The notes below the pieces were generated by a model, which was not told where the DNA came from, ran no database searches, and saw only the letters and a program-made list of their open reading frames with translations. DNA of 64,000 nucleotides, taken from Archivesica marissinica. Its lineage: Eukaryota > Mollusca > Bivalvia > Venerida > Vesicomyidae. A program made the translations under genes and the position numbers. Below, piece after piece: positions 31,435 through 41,760 of the stretch. The first letter of the stretch is position 1. Each line of letters opens with the position of its first letter. The DNA lies in NCBI GenBank assembly GCA_014843695.1, contig CM026404.1, forward strand, positions 7,484,893 to 7,548,892, read 5' to 3'.

Positions 31435-34400
31435 ATGTTCGCAAATATCGTAGGAGTTATAATAATAACTGTGCTTGCATTTTCATCGGTAAGTGATTAT
31501 TTAGAAGTTGCTTCAACTATATAACTTGTGCTTATATGTAGTCAAAACGCTTTGTAAATCTACTTTTATATCCTCTTGTATATATCCGCTTAATCACTAG
31601 TTGTCTGATATGTATTTGATGTAACCATATTTATCCGATATGTAGAGCACAGTTTCACCGTGTCCAATCGATAACTTGGATTGACGGTGTTAAACGCACG
31701 TAAGACGGTTTGTGCAAATTAGTCTGAAAAGTAATTTTCACATTTACTCATTTTCTCATGTCAGGTGGGATTCGGCACGTTTGGGGGTACTAGTATATAT
31801 ATTTAAGTACAGGGATTCTACTCTGTGGGATGTCAGATTTCGCATCAATCAGTAAAATGGCCCTATTTGAAACAATTTTGAACAAATATGTCCAAATATA
31901 ACGCCTATCCCGAGTCTTTATATTGTTCTTCAAATAAAACACAACTTTAAGCTGCATGCATGTATACTTTGCAAACAATTGCCACAGACATTCGTTCGTG
32001 TCTGAATATACGTGTGCCGCTCGGGCTGACGTATCAAATCGTTACATTTGTGTATGTATGTATGTTCCATTAATGTCAAACCCCTCTCGGGGACCTATAC
32101 ATGTTTTCCTGGGCAGGCTTACCGACCTAAGCGAATAACCAGTACTAAGCAATGTGTGTGAGGTGCCTTGCTCAATGACACTACATACGTGGCCTGTCCG
32201 AGTATCGAACCCGGGACCGTTCGATTCCAAATCCGACGCTCTACCACTGGACCACGGACACCACACGCGGTGCTATGATTTATTTGAAATGTGTCTACGA
32301 GTACTCTAGGGCGTGGACATTTTGTTAAATCTCAGCAAACGTAGACTATTCTATGACAACTGCTTGCATATTTTGTTAAATCTCACCAAACGTAGACTAT
32401 TCTATGACAACTGCTTGCATATTTTGTTAAATCTCACCAAACGTAGACTATTCTATGACAACTGCTTGCATATTTTGTTTGAGCATGACAGTTTTGAGTT
32501 TCGTACATGCTGCTCTTTCAGGGAGTAACACACTCGATAACCCATTACATGTACAGGCACTCGGCGTGGACCTAAGACACAATAAAGGAGAACACCCCCC
32601 CGCCCCCCTGACCAGATCTACTAGTATGATTACTATAGTACATGGGGGTAGTATCATAAATATGTGCATTATTTGTATATAGTGCACATTCATGTTGGTA
32701 TAAGACCATTTTGATGGCAAATTTCAATTTTTGTATATATATATATGGAGAAGATGTGGACATGCGGGGGGTCAGGGGAGGGCTATGTTCTCCTTTATTG
32801 TGTCGTATGTCCATGCCGTGTGCCTGTGCTTATATATTCGATAGAAAAAGTCACCATATTGAATGAAGCATTATTCGTGAACATTCAGTATCGATTCACT
32901 GTTTGGTTCCAGACGATATTTTATACATTAGCAGGCTTACGTTTATATTTAGAAATTGAATCACTGGTTTTTCCGATCTATATTTAGAAATAATTGGGTT
33001 TCCACTAGATGTACAGCTACATATAACCACGGGAACTTGAAATGTTATCCATAAGCCACCATAAGCCACCAACTGTCTCGTACCTCTATCCTAGGACACC
33101 CCCTTCTTTTTTTAATAAAGTGGGTGTCCTAGGATAGAGGTACGAGACCTTTGGTGGCTTATGGATAAACTTTCAAGTTCCTGTGTTATGGGTTTAAATA
33201 GAAATGGAGTACTATCCAGTACTAGTTATCTTTTAAAGCGTTCTACTACAAGATTATGATATCACTGTGTGTGACGTGTCAGAACACTGCCTAAATAGGT
33301 GTGTGTTTTACGTTTGTTTATCGTCACTACCGGTTGCCCATATGAGCGACGCCTCCTGAAGAGATTAGTCATTTTAGATTTTTGGATGATAGTGCAATAA
33401 TACAGACATAGACCCATTTCAGTCCATCTCCCTACCATAGAGCAATTCAATACGGCAGTTTGCCATATTGATCATGCTAGTTGTTCTGCGCAGCTGCTTT
33501 TAAACTTTTACCACAACTAATTGTTCATTACTTTCTTAAAGCAGAATTACATCGTATGAAATAAAAGATATTTGGAAAATTCGATTTTTACGTATGGGTA
33601 GCAATGCTGCTACACATTCTAACATTATACTGTGTATGCTTATGTTCATTTGGTAAACAGTGTTTTTTTGCGATAAAACAAACTCGAAACCGAAAGTAGG
33701 ACTTTCCGAGTCGATCGGTCACGCACTTGTTTACAACCGGAACGCATCGTCCGCATTTGTTTACATTCGGAATGCATCGTCCCCATTTGTCCCACGTTGT
33801 CGTTTTTAATTAAATTACTTGATATGTTGATTCATACCTCTGTTAGCTAAGTCTTTTAGGGACATTTCTACATCCCCGTGAGGGGTTCGATATTAGAGGA
33901 AGATAGATAGTATTTCATGTTCAAAATATATACATTGTTTTCTACATCCTCTGTTGTTTCTCGCATGCGCGCTGTGCGTGTTTAAATTTCGTGTGTTGAT
34001 AAGCAAATTCGCGTATACGACGGTTTAATTTATTGGAATTTTATCGTTTCTGAGCGACTATTTCGATTTTTGTAAACACACACACATTAGTATTTATATT
34101 TTACCCAAAACATCCTTTATTACGATGTAATGCTGCTTTAAATTATGCTTTTAGCTACTCATACTTTTAATTTCATTGCGGTTTTTGACACGCAACATGT
34201 CTACATCCCCGCGAGGGGTTCGACATTAAAGGAAGATAGATGGATATGATAGGGTAGGATAGGATAGGATAGATATATAGGATTAGGAAGACGGTGGAGT
34301 CAGTTTAGGACGGAGAGTGTGAAAATACCCCACCCACTCAAGCTGACGAGGCTAATGTAAATTCTTCATGGAACTCCGGGCGTAGAATTGTGGAGCTGGG

Positions 34401-37400
34401 TCATATGGCGAAACAAATGAACTGTACGGACTGTGATAAAACTTTGAAACGTTTGATGTTCTACTTGAGCAAACAAATGCTGTTAAATATGCAAAAAGCA
34501 ATCTTCGGTTTGAACACTTAAAACTTGCAGTGGAACGAGGTGACCAATAGAGCTTGTCAAAGCTTTTGTCAGAAAACGTTAATGGAAAGCCAAATGGTGA
34601 CGTCTACAAGACGAATTGTTGAAACACTGTATGAGTCCAGCACAGCAAACAGGATACATGTATATATGCCATGACATCTTTGCCCGACGCTTGTAATATT
34701 TATCAATTTCATAGCTGATGACCTCATGCATGTTTTGTTCTTTTATGATGTTTATGCATATATCATGAATTAAGATCTCAGACAAATTGTATTTGTTGCA
34801 TTTGCCTTCATTTTGTCCAAAAAATATATTGAAATTTACTATAATTTTTGAAAAATGAAAAACATGGGTAGCATGTACAATGGAAGATATTTCAAAAACA
34901 AGGTCGGTGACATATATTTTTTTGCACCATTAGAGTAGACATAAGTCTTATTGTACATTAGTAAAATATTACCAACTCATTTTAAACAGATTATTTTTAA
35001 TTTGACTAATTGTGCATATGTAACAGAATTATTGCGCCCTTTTCTAGTTCGAGACTGCAAATATTTTTCATAATAGTAAATTAAATTTTATAGATGTTTT
35101 TGGTGTTTCATAATGTTCATTCATTACAATTAAACAGATTTAGAAGCTAAGAAAATTGTATATACTTGTTGGGCTGTTTTCTAAAATACATGAATGAAAA
35201 CATGAATAATTGAATACGGGTACCATGTACAATGGACGATATTTCCAAAACGAACACGGTGACATGTCTTTCGTATTACACCATTTGTTTACGCATAAAA
35301 TTTGCTAGAAAATACTGCAATATGAAATTATTCTATTAACGGGTGTTTTTGTTATATATAAAACTATAGAAATCGTCTTAGGAATCGCAATGGCGAGCGG
35401 GACGGGACGGGAGAGGGGAACTAGGTAATTTGCAACAAGATCATTATGAATTTTATACATATGGGATAACCTATTGTCAATACGCCGTTGATCTACTCTG
35501 CGTAGATTTAGGGAATGTAGCATGTCCGTAACACGAGGTACGATAGAAGTCAGCCCTTATCCAACCGGCTGCTCTTCGCTGGACACCTTCAATTTGGTAT
35601 ATCAATGTTTGGGTATGAGGCGACCAATTCTCGGAGCCATATTCAAGCTGTGGTCTCACTAGTGTCTAGTAAGCCATGAACTTAAGGGGTTTCGGATTTG
35701 ACCTGGCGGTTTCTACGTAGAAATCCTAATGTTTGGTTTGCTTTCTTAGTTGACCTTTTTATGTGAGTGTCCCACGACAGGTTATTTGAGATATCCACGC
35801 CAAGGTATTTGGCTGAGGTGACCGACTCAAGTAGGACTCCATGGAGTTTATATTGACTGGGAATAGGATGTTTCCTTCTGGTGACGAGGATAACTTGACA
35901 TGTGGAGGGGTTAAATTCCATGTCCTATTCAAACTCCCACTCTTCTAATCTCTTAAGATCGTTTTGGAGTGTGACCGAGAATGACTGCAGTATCATCTGC
36001 AAAGATACGGACTTTGGAACTGATGTTTTGTGGGAGGTCGTTTATATAGGCTAGGAAAAGCAGGGGTTCAAGTACGGATCCCTGTGGGACTCCAGAGGAC
36101 ACCGGAATGGCCTCTGAACTAATACCATTAAGGACAACTGACTGGAGTCTATTATCTAGAAAACTCTTAATATTTGACCGTTGGCTCCATAGTCATGCAT
36201 GTTTACTAGTACTTTCTCGTGATTGACCTTACCGAAAGCCTTACTGAAGTCTAATAGGATGAGATATACCTGATGCTTATTGTAGACAGAGGTAACCAAG
36301 TCATTGACTAGCATTACTAATTGGGTCACGCATGACCGTTTTTATCTAAAACCATGCTGCAATTGGTACAGAATACTGTGGTTTGTGAAGTGTTTTACTA
36401 TCGAGGAGGAAACTATATGTTCTAGATCCTTGCATAGAACACATGTCAGTGAGATAGGCCTATAGTTGGCGGGGTTTGACTTGTCCCCTTTTTTGTGATC
36501 CTTCGTTGAGGGATTTTGGAATAAGACTTCAAGGATAGGTGAGAGTTCTTTAGACAGGGTTTTAAGTATGATTGGCTTAATTTGGTCAGGACCACTAGCC
36601 TTATGGGAGTTCAGGTTATTGAGAAGTTTCTCTATGCCGTTTGAACTTACTGTGATCTCATTAATGTTTGGCGTGGATTGACCTTTCACGTTTCCATTTG
36701 TGTCCTGAATTTTCATTTTACAAATGGAGGTAGGTCTTAGTGGTGATTTGGAGCTGAAGACAGACTGAAACTGTTTGTTCAGTGATGTGGCTTTAGCAGC
36801 TTCTTCATGATGAAATTTGTTTTCATGCTTTAGGGGTGGCATTGATTTGGAGTGTTGCTTGGAATGCTTAAGGAGGGAATAAAGTTTCTTGGTGTTTGAT
36901 CTGTAAGGATGGGCGGCATCAGCACTGTTTAGATTTAGGATGTTTTCCAGATATTGGTGATAAGCCATTTTGACCTTTTTCCGCACTAAATGTTTGAGAT
37001 CCAGGAATTGCTTGCGATTAAGGCGTACTTGACTTCCTAGTATTTTTAAAGGCCCTATTTCGCCTTCTACTCATTCACTTAACACTCTGATTGACCCAGG
37101 GTATGTGATCTCTTATCGATGACTGTTTGGATGGAATCAATTTATCTGTAAGGGTGTTTAGAGCATGAGAGAAATGTTCCCATAGCTCTTCAGTATTTAG
37201 TGCGGAATATTTACATTCTGTGATCATAACCTGGTGATAGTCACATAATGACTGTCTAATGGCCTAGTGTTATATGTTATTTTTGCATTTCGTTTCGGCA
37301 AGAATTCATTCACTATGAGTCTGTTTTGGAATATGTAATTGTTCATGACCATGCGCACGTATATAATGTTGCTGTGTTAAAAAATATTTAATAGAGGGGG

Positions 37401-40400
37401 TATCCTAGGATATAGGTAAGAGACCTTTGGTGGCTTGTGGATAAAATGTCAAGTTCCTGTGGTTAAATATTAGTAGGCTACTCATTCAATTCAGAACGTA
37501 ACATTCAAATCTTTGATCTGTTGGTAATTATGTATCACATGGTACACATAAAATTATTATTGATTTGATTTACATTTGTGCCGTTTATATGTCTGTATAT
37601 TGTTTTTTTTCTTATAAATATGTTAGGCTCTTCAAATTTGGAGGACAATAATGTCTTATTATTATTATTAGCTACATATACTATGACTGTAAACTTCTAT
37701 GGCTATATAATCTTAGATACAGTATGTCAAATATACATGGGTGAACCAACATTAAGTAGTTCAAAACCATCTGGTTTTTACTTCATGGTAATAACTACTA
37801 CACGTTTACATAAATGGCAGACCGGGGCAGTGCTGACCCAGTTTCCTCAAAAAGGTCAGTCTGGGGTCATGTTGATGTTTTATGTCATGTAAACAGGTCA
37901 CCATCCGGCCCGTCACACTAAGGCAAATTAAACACTCGCCTCGGTTAAACTTGGCATGTAACGACAGGTATATAGGAACACTGATAAAACTGCCTTCGGA
38001 ATGCAGAGACAAGCATACACAAAGATAATTCAGGGGGTCGCCTTGGTTATTATCCGATTCTTCTACGACACCGGCCATAATGAATGTCCCCATATTATTT
38101 CCCGTGGAATTACCATGGACTCTTGGTTAAGAAGTAGTCAATGATGTGAGATTATATTGCTGTCGGTTAAATGATTAAAATAAGTTACCGTTAAAAACGA
38201 AAGTAGGACGTATTCCTGGAAAAGTGTTACGTTCATTTTCGGAAAATGAAATTCCACGTACCATTTTCGGAAAATGAAATTCACGCAAAGGCAGAACCAG
38301 CATTGCGGTATACAGATCAGATAACACACATCTCTGTATTAAATGTGCGTTTTTGCTGGTGTAATGCACGCTTTAAATTAAATAGCAGTGCACATGGATA
38401 CACCATCTTAGATATGGTTTTATGTGTTTTCTATTAATACAATTCTATGAATAGCGAAATGTTTCTGAAAATAATTAGTACTGAAAATAAATGTGTAGTT
38501 AAGCCGGTATTATATGTATATGGTTTTGAATTATTAAGCTATCCATGCAGCGTGCGAATGGTAGGTGGTTCTACCCGGTGCCCATATCCTGACATATTGC
38601 TCGGTGAGCACCCGAGGTCGTCCTCCACTAATAACCAAACAAACATGTATCCAGTATAATTATAATGCCATTTGTGTTTTATTTTAATAGAATGCAGAAT
38701 ACAGACTATGCACCGATGGCGGATCTTGTCCTCCTGACAAACTATTTTGCACAGCTGCTGGGTGTGTGTTTAAATGTCCGCCGACATTTTATGTCAACGG
38801 AACAAACTGTGTGACCAACTGTGACCCCTGGTTTGTACATAACCAGCTTTGTATGCAGCATTGTCCAGAAGGCTGGTTTGTCCGAGACGTTCTCAGACAA
38901 ATCGACAGTCATGTCATTTTGGAAAAACAATGCACACCATTATGCAGTGGAACAGAATATACATATGCCAATGTGTGTGTTGGTGCTTGTCCTGCGGACC
39001 ATAGTTTCATTAATGAACGTATGCTGTACCATAGTTTCATTAATGAACGTATGTGTGTTTCCAAATGTCCTCAGAATAAAGACTTCTTGGTCAACGTCTC
39101 GATTAACTTGGTAACATATCATAAGTGTGCTGCAGAATGTCCACAGTTAGTCGATGGCATTTACTGCACGGATAAATGTCTCCATGATAAAGTTGTGTTT
39201 AATTCAACATGTGTGGGTTCTTGCCCTGATTCGCATCCCATCCTTTCACAAAATGAATGCGTACACACGTGTCCGACCTCCACAGTGCGTATTGAAAATG
39301 GAGTTTGTTATAGCAATTGCACTAAGCACAAGCCATTTTTCTTGAATGAATCGTGCGCTGAACTATGTCCAGATAACTTTTTCGTCACGAGACGGAACGG
39401 AATTGTCCACTGTGATGACCAATGTAAACCAGGGGAACTAATCTACAGAAAGACCTGCTTAGAGAGCTGCAGACAGTTTGATGATGGTCGTTCGCTAGTC
39501 CTCCTTAACGGTACATGTCTCGATGAGTGCCCCAGTGACTACTTTCTTCATGAGGATTATAATACCCCTAGGTGTGTCTCTAAATGTGGGGATGACGAAT
39601 ATATTTATAACAAATCGTGTACTAAAAGTTGTCCACACAATACTGTCTTGGTAAATTCAACATGTGAAAGAAAATGTCCACCGGAGATGCCTTTCCATTG
39701 TGTAGTGGGCGTAGGCAATGGTCAACAATGTGACATGAATGACTCACCTTGGCAATTATATGAAGTATGTCGTGGACAGTGTCCGGATCATACCTTCGTA
39801 CACAACACGTCTTGTGTCCGTGTTTGTCCAGTGTCATTGGTAGCTCTAGGACGTGACTGTGTCTCTATATGTCCTCAGAGTTATCCGTTGATGCAAAATA
39901 AAACTGTTACTTACAGCAAATGGTTCAACCAGAGTTACCATATGTGGGACACTGTGATACAGCATGAACACATATATGAGTGCGTCTCACAGTGCCGGGA
40001 AGGATTAGTCGATTCTAATGGGACATGTGTTAACACATGCCCTGAAAAATACCGCTATCTTGAAAATGGGACGTGTCAAAATGGATGCACAACTAGTTAT
40101 GTGTACAACATGTCGTCATTCATTATGTGTACAGACATGTGCGATGAAGGAGATTACGTAAATAATCAAACCTGTGTCGGAGAATGTCCAGAGAACTTCT
40201 ATGTAACAAACAAAACCTGTCATATAGATGAATGTCGAACAAAATATATGTATAATGCATCATCTGTGACAGTATGTGTAGACGAGTGTACAGACATTGG
40301 ATTCATACGAAACAAGACATGCGTTAGCCACTGTCCATATGTCTTGCATGCCAATATATGTATCGATAAGTGCCCAGAAACCCATCCTTTCATAACAACT

Positions 40401-41595
40401 CAAAGAAAGGAGGTACGTTGTTACCCAGAAAAGGACTGCATAAGTACAATAGAGTATTCGGAATGTATGAAAGAATGCCCAGATGGACTATATAGTTCCA
40501 AATATGAATGTGTAGACATATGCCCAATACCGCTTTATACGCTGAACCAAACATGCGTGCAGCATTGCCCGGATACACAACCATATACTCAGGTTGTTAG
40601 AATTGGTGACGGGGAAAAGAATATACCGACAACATCTGTAGGCAGAAACATAATACACCAATCAACAGTATGTGTAAACCAGTGTACGTCCCCGAACTAC
40701 CGTAACACATTAAATGACTCGTGTGTTAGCACATGTCCAAGTGAAGCAAATTATATTTATAAGAACATCTGCATCACATCCTGCCCGATCGATACAATTC
40801 AAAATGAGATTAAAACAGGAATAGAATGCATAGACGATTGCCCAGTTGGAAAATTACTTTTTAACTCAACTTGTGTCAGCAAATGTCCGCAAAACACATA
40901 TAATTATAACAACTCAGAATGTGTCAGTGAATGCCCCAAATTACAACCACTAGGACTTAAGGGCGATACATGGCGATGCATAGATAGCTGCGAACACAGT
41001 TATGATCTGTTTAAAGCTGGTACATGTATATATAAATCAAACTGTGAGAAGCCATATTTTGCTTTCAATGGACAATGCGTAGACAACTGTCCTCAGAATT
41101 ATTACTGGGATTACAAGTGCTTTAGTAGAGCAGAAGCTGTGAACGCCATCATTATCATCATTGGTATATATGGGTTTCTTCTGTTTATAAGCAAGACAGT
41201 GCTGATGGAATACTTCGTCGTTCTTGCTATGGTATTTTTCCGGGTAGGTTGTTTTTTCTGTAGTATAAGTTAACAAAATCAAACATAACACAAGTTGTAG
41301 CATGTTATACAGTTAGTCCTATAAATAAGACATGTACATAAATTGCCTGGATAGTAAAATGTCACATTTTTCAAGTCTAAATATTTGGGCTAGTTATACA
41401 GTTACATATGTTTTAACCAACGAACAGTAACTATAGCAACGAGTATACTTTCAGATTGATGATTGCTTATGGAAAGACAAACATGCTCAACGTGTGAGGA
41501 GCAACACGTGTGAAAACACAGATGACCAACCGTTACTTACAGACGTTCATTTAGAGGCAAACGATGAAGAGGAGATTCTCATTCGGGAGGTGTAA
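31435..41595 (+). CDS. Large Cys-rich single-pass receptor, 3 exons
   Basis: Exons 31435-31488, 38691-41243 and 41455-41595 join in phase 0 to 915 residues with GT-AG introns. Exon 1 is a signal peptide (MFANIVGVIIITVLAFSS). Exon 2 carries 27 CxxxCP motifs (CVSKCPQ, CVGSCPD and so on) spaced about 20-45 residues apart, with many N-x-S/T sites: a furin-repeat/growth-factor-receptor-like Cys-rich ectodomain. It ends in a hydrophobic segment (NAIIIIIGIYGFLLFISK then EYFVVLAMVFF), one long or two short spans. Exon 3 is a 46-residue acidic tail (TDDQPLLTDVHLEANDEEEI) with no kinase or TIR domain. Similar proteins are often labelled PCSK5-like, but no protease domain is present. Intron 1 (7.2 kb) is filled with transposons. 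Confidence 0.8.
31489..32050. other. Intron 1 start, no other feature
   Basis: Unique AT-rich intron sequence. A plain donor GTAAGT is at its start. I see no further gene. Confidence 0.5.
32051..32266 (-). mobile_element. SINE-5, antisense in receptor intron 1
   Basis: From TGTATGTATGTTCCATTAAT to ACCACGGACACCACAC. Intact Pro-like anticodon arm (TCCAAATCC on this strand) and B box. Confidence 0.85.
32322..32480. repeat. 51-bp tandem repeat, 3 copies
   Basis: Unit TTTTGTTAAATCTCACCAAA, CGTAGACTATTCTATGACAA, CTGCTTGCATA. The first unit has CAGC for CACC. It reads as a 17-residue repeat that is not a gene. Confidence 0.92.
32553..32827. mobile_element. Foldback MITE, about 275 bp
   Basis: Left arm CAGGCACTCGGCGTGGACCT then AAGACACAATAAAGGAGAAC, matched by an inverted right arm ending GTATGTCCATGCCGTGTGCC-TG. 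The arms are 40 bp with a few mismatches. Target duplication is unclear. Confidence 0.75.
33022..33189. mobile_element. Hairpin MITE, about 168 bp
   Basis: GTCTCGTACCTCTATCCTAG-GACACCC is followed 20 bp later by its exact inverse. The outer arms (GGAACTTGAAATGTTATCCA / TGGATAAACTTTCAAGTTCC) also pair. A single half-arm of the same family lies at 37393-37464. Confidence 0.85.
33301..33421 (-). mobile_element. SINE-1 tail fragment
   Basis: Antisense tail and part of the body, from TTTTACGTTTGTTTATCGTC to ACAGACATAGACCCATTTCA. The tRNA head is absent. Confidence 0.85.
33536..34141 (+). mobile_element. TTAA MITE family 2, copy 2
   Basis: 606 bp from TTAAAGCAGAATTACATCGT to ACGATGTAATGCTGCTTTAA. 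It is nearly identical to 47767-48376, in receptor intron 1. Confidence 0.92.
34142..35319. other. Intron sequence with possible DNA-transposase N-terminal scrap
   Basis: A GGATA microsatellite lies at 34250-34290. At about 34366-34445 the plus strand reads GRRIVELGHMAKQMNCTDCD, which resembles the N-terminal Cys motif of Mutator-like transposase domains in other invertebrates, and decays after about 60 codons. The remainder to 35319 is AT-rich and featureless. Confidence 0.3.
35320..37265 (-). mobile_element. LINE-E, 5'-truncated CR1/Jockey-like RT relic
   Basis: The minus strand encodes the endonuclease-RT linker and RT core: SHKASGPDQIKPIILK, NPANYRPISLTCVLCKDLEH, QLQHGFR, then, after a shift, LILLDFSKAFGKVNHEKVLV, GVPQGSVLEPLLFLAYINDL and FADDTAV (about 36000), the thumb (STCQVILVTRRKHPIPSQY, SAKYLGVDISNNLSWDTH) and QRRAAGWI. 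Frameshifts occur near 36340, 36180, 35940 and 35660. KAFGKV in place of KAFDKV means the first catalytic Asp region is damaged. It lies antisense in receptor intron 1. Confidence 0.85.
37393..37464 (+). mobile_element. Half-copy of the 33-kb hairpin MITE
   Basis: GGTATCCTAGGATATAGGTA-AGAGACC and TGTCAAGTTCCTGTGGTTA match the right arm of 33022-33189. Confidence 0.7.
37465..38547. other. Intron sequence; possible TTAA MITE relic at 38167-38376
   Basis: The part ending GGTGTAATGCACGCTTTAA (38376) resembles the family 1 right TIR. It has an internal inverted TTTCGGAAAATGAAATTC direct pair at 38238 and 38263. The rest is unassigned, and the 104-codon frame at 37578 has no recognisable feature. 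Confidence 0.35.
38548..38640 (+). mobile_element. SINE-4 tail fragment
   Basis: GGTAGGTGGTTCTACCCGG and GAGGTCGTCCTCCACTAATA match the body of 17372-17610. Confidence 0.55.
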
Positions 41596-41613
41596 CGTAT
41601 CTGAGCACAACAT

Positions 41614-41693
41614 TATTCTAATCACTCTCGAAACCTCATTCCTGATGGAATCTATCGCCATGAGGGATAGAGAAGAGACAATGGAAAAATAAA
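41614..41693 (-). mobile_element. SINE-2 fragment supplying receptor 3' UTR
   Basis: Antisense SINE-2 body (TAATCACTCTCGAAACCTCA, TTCCTGATGGAATCTATCGC) begins about 20 bp after the receptor stop codon. Confidence 0.7.
41688..41693 (+). terminator. Candidate polyadenylation signal of the receptor gene
   Basis: AATAAA 93 bp after the TAA at 41593-41595, inside the antisense SINE-2 fragment, where other copies read AATTTAAATGC. Confidence 0.5.
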
Positions 41694-41760
41694 GTATGCC
41701 TGGACACGAGCTCCATATATACGATATGAGTGTAAACAACATTTCATCTTAAATCTGACC

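Noticed and set aside
37578..37892. 104-codon plus-strand frame as a small gene
   Set aside because: It lies in the receptor intron and is hydrophobic at the start only; no homology, splice or promoter support.
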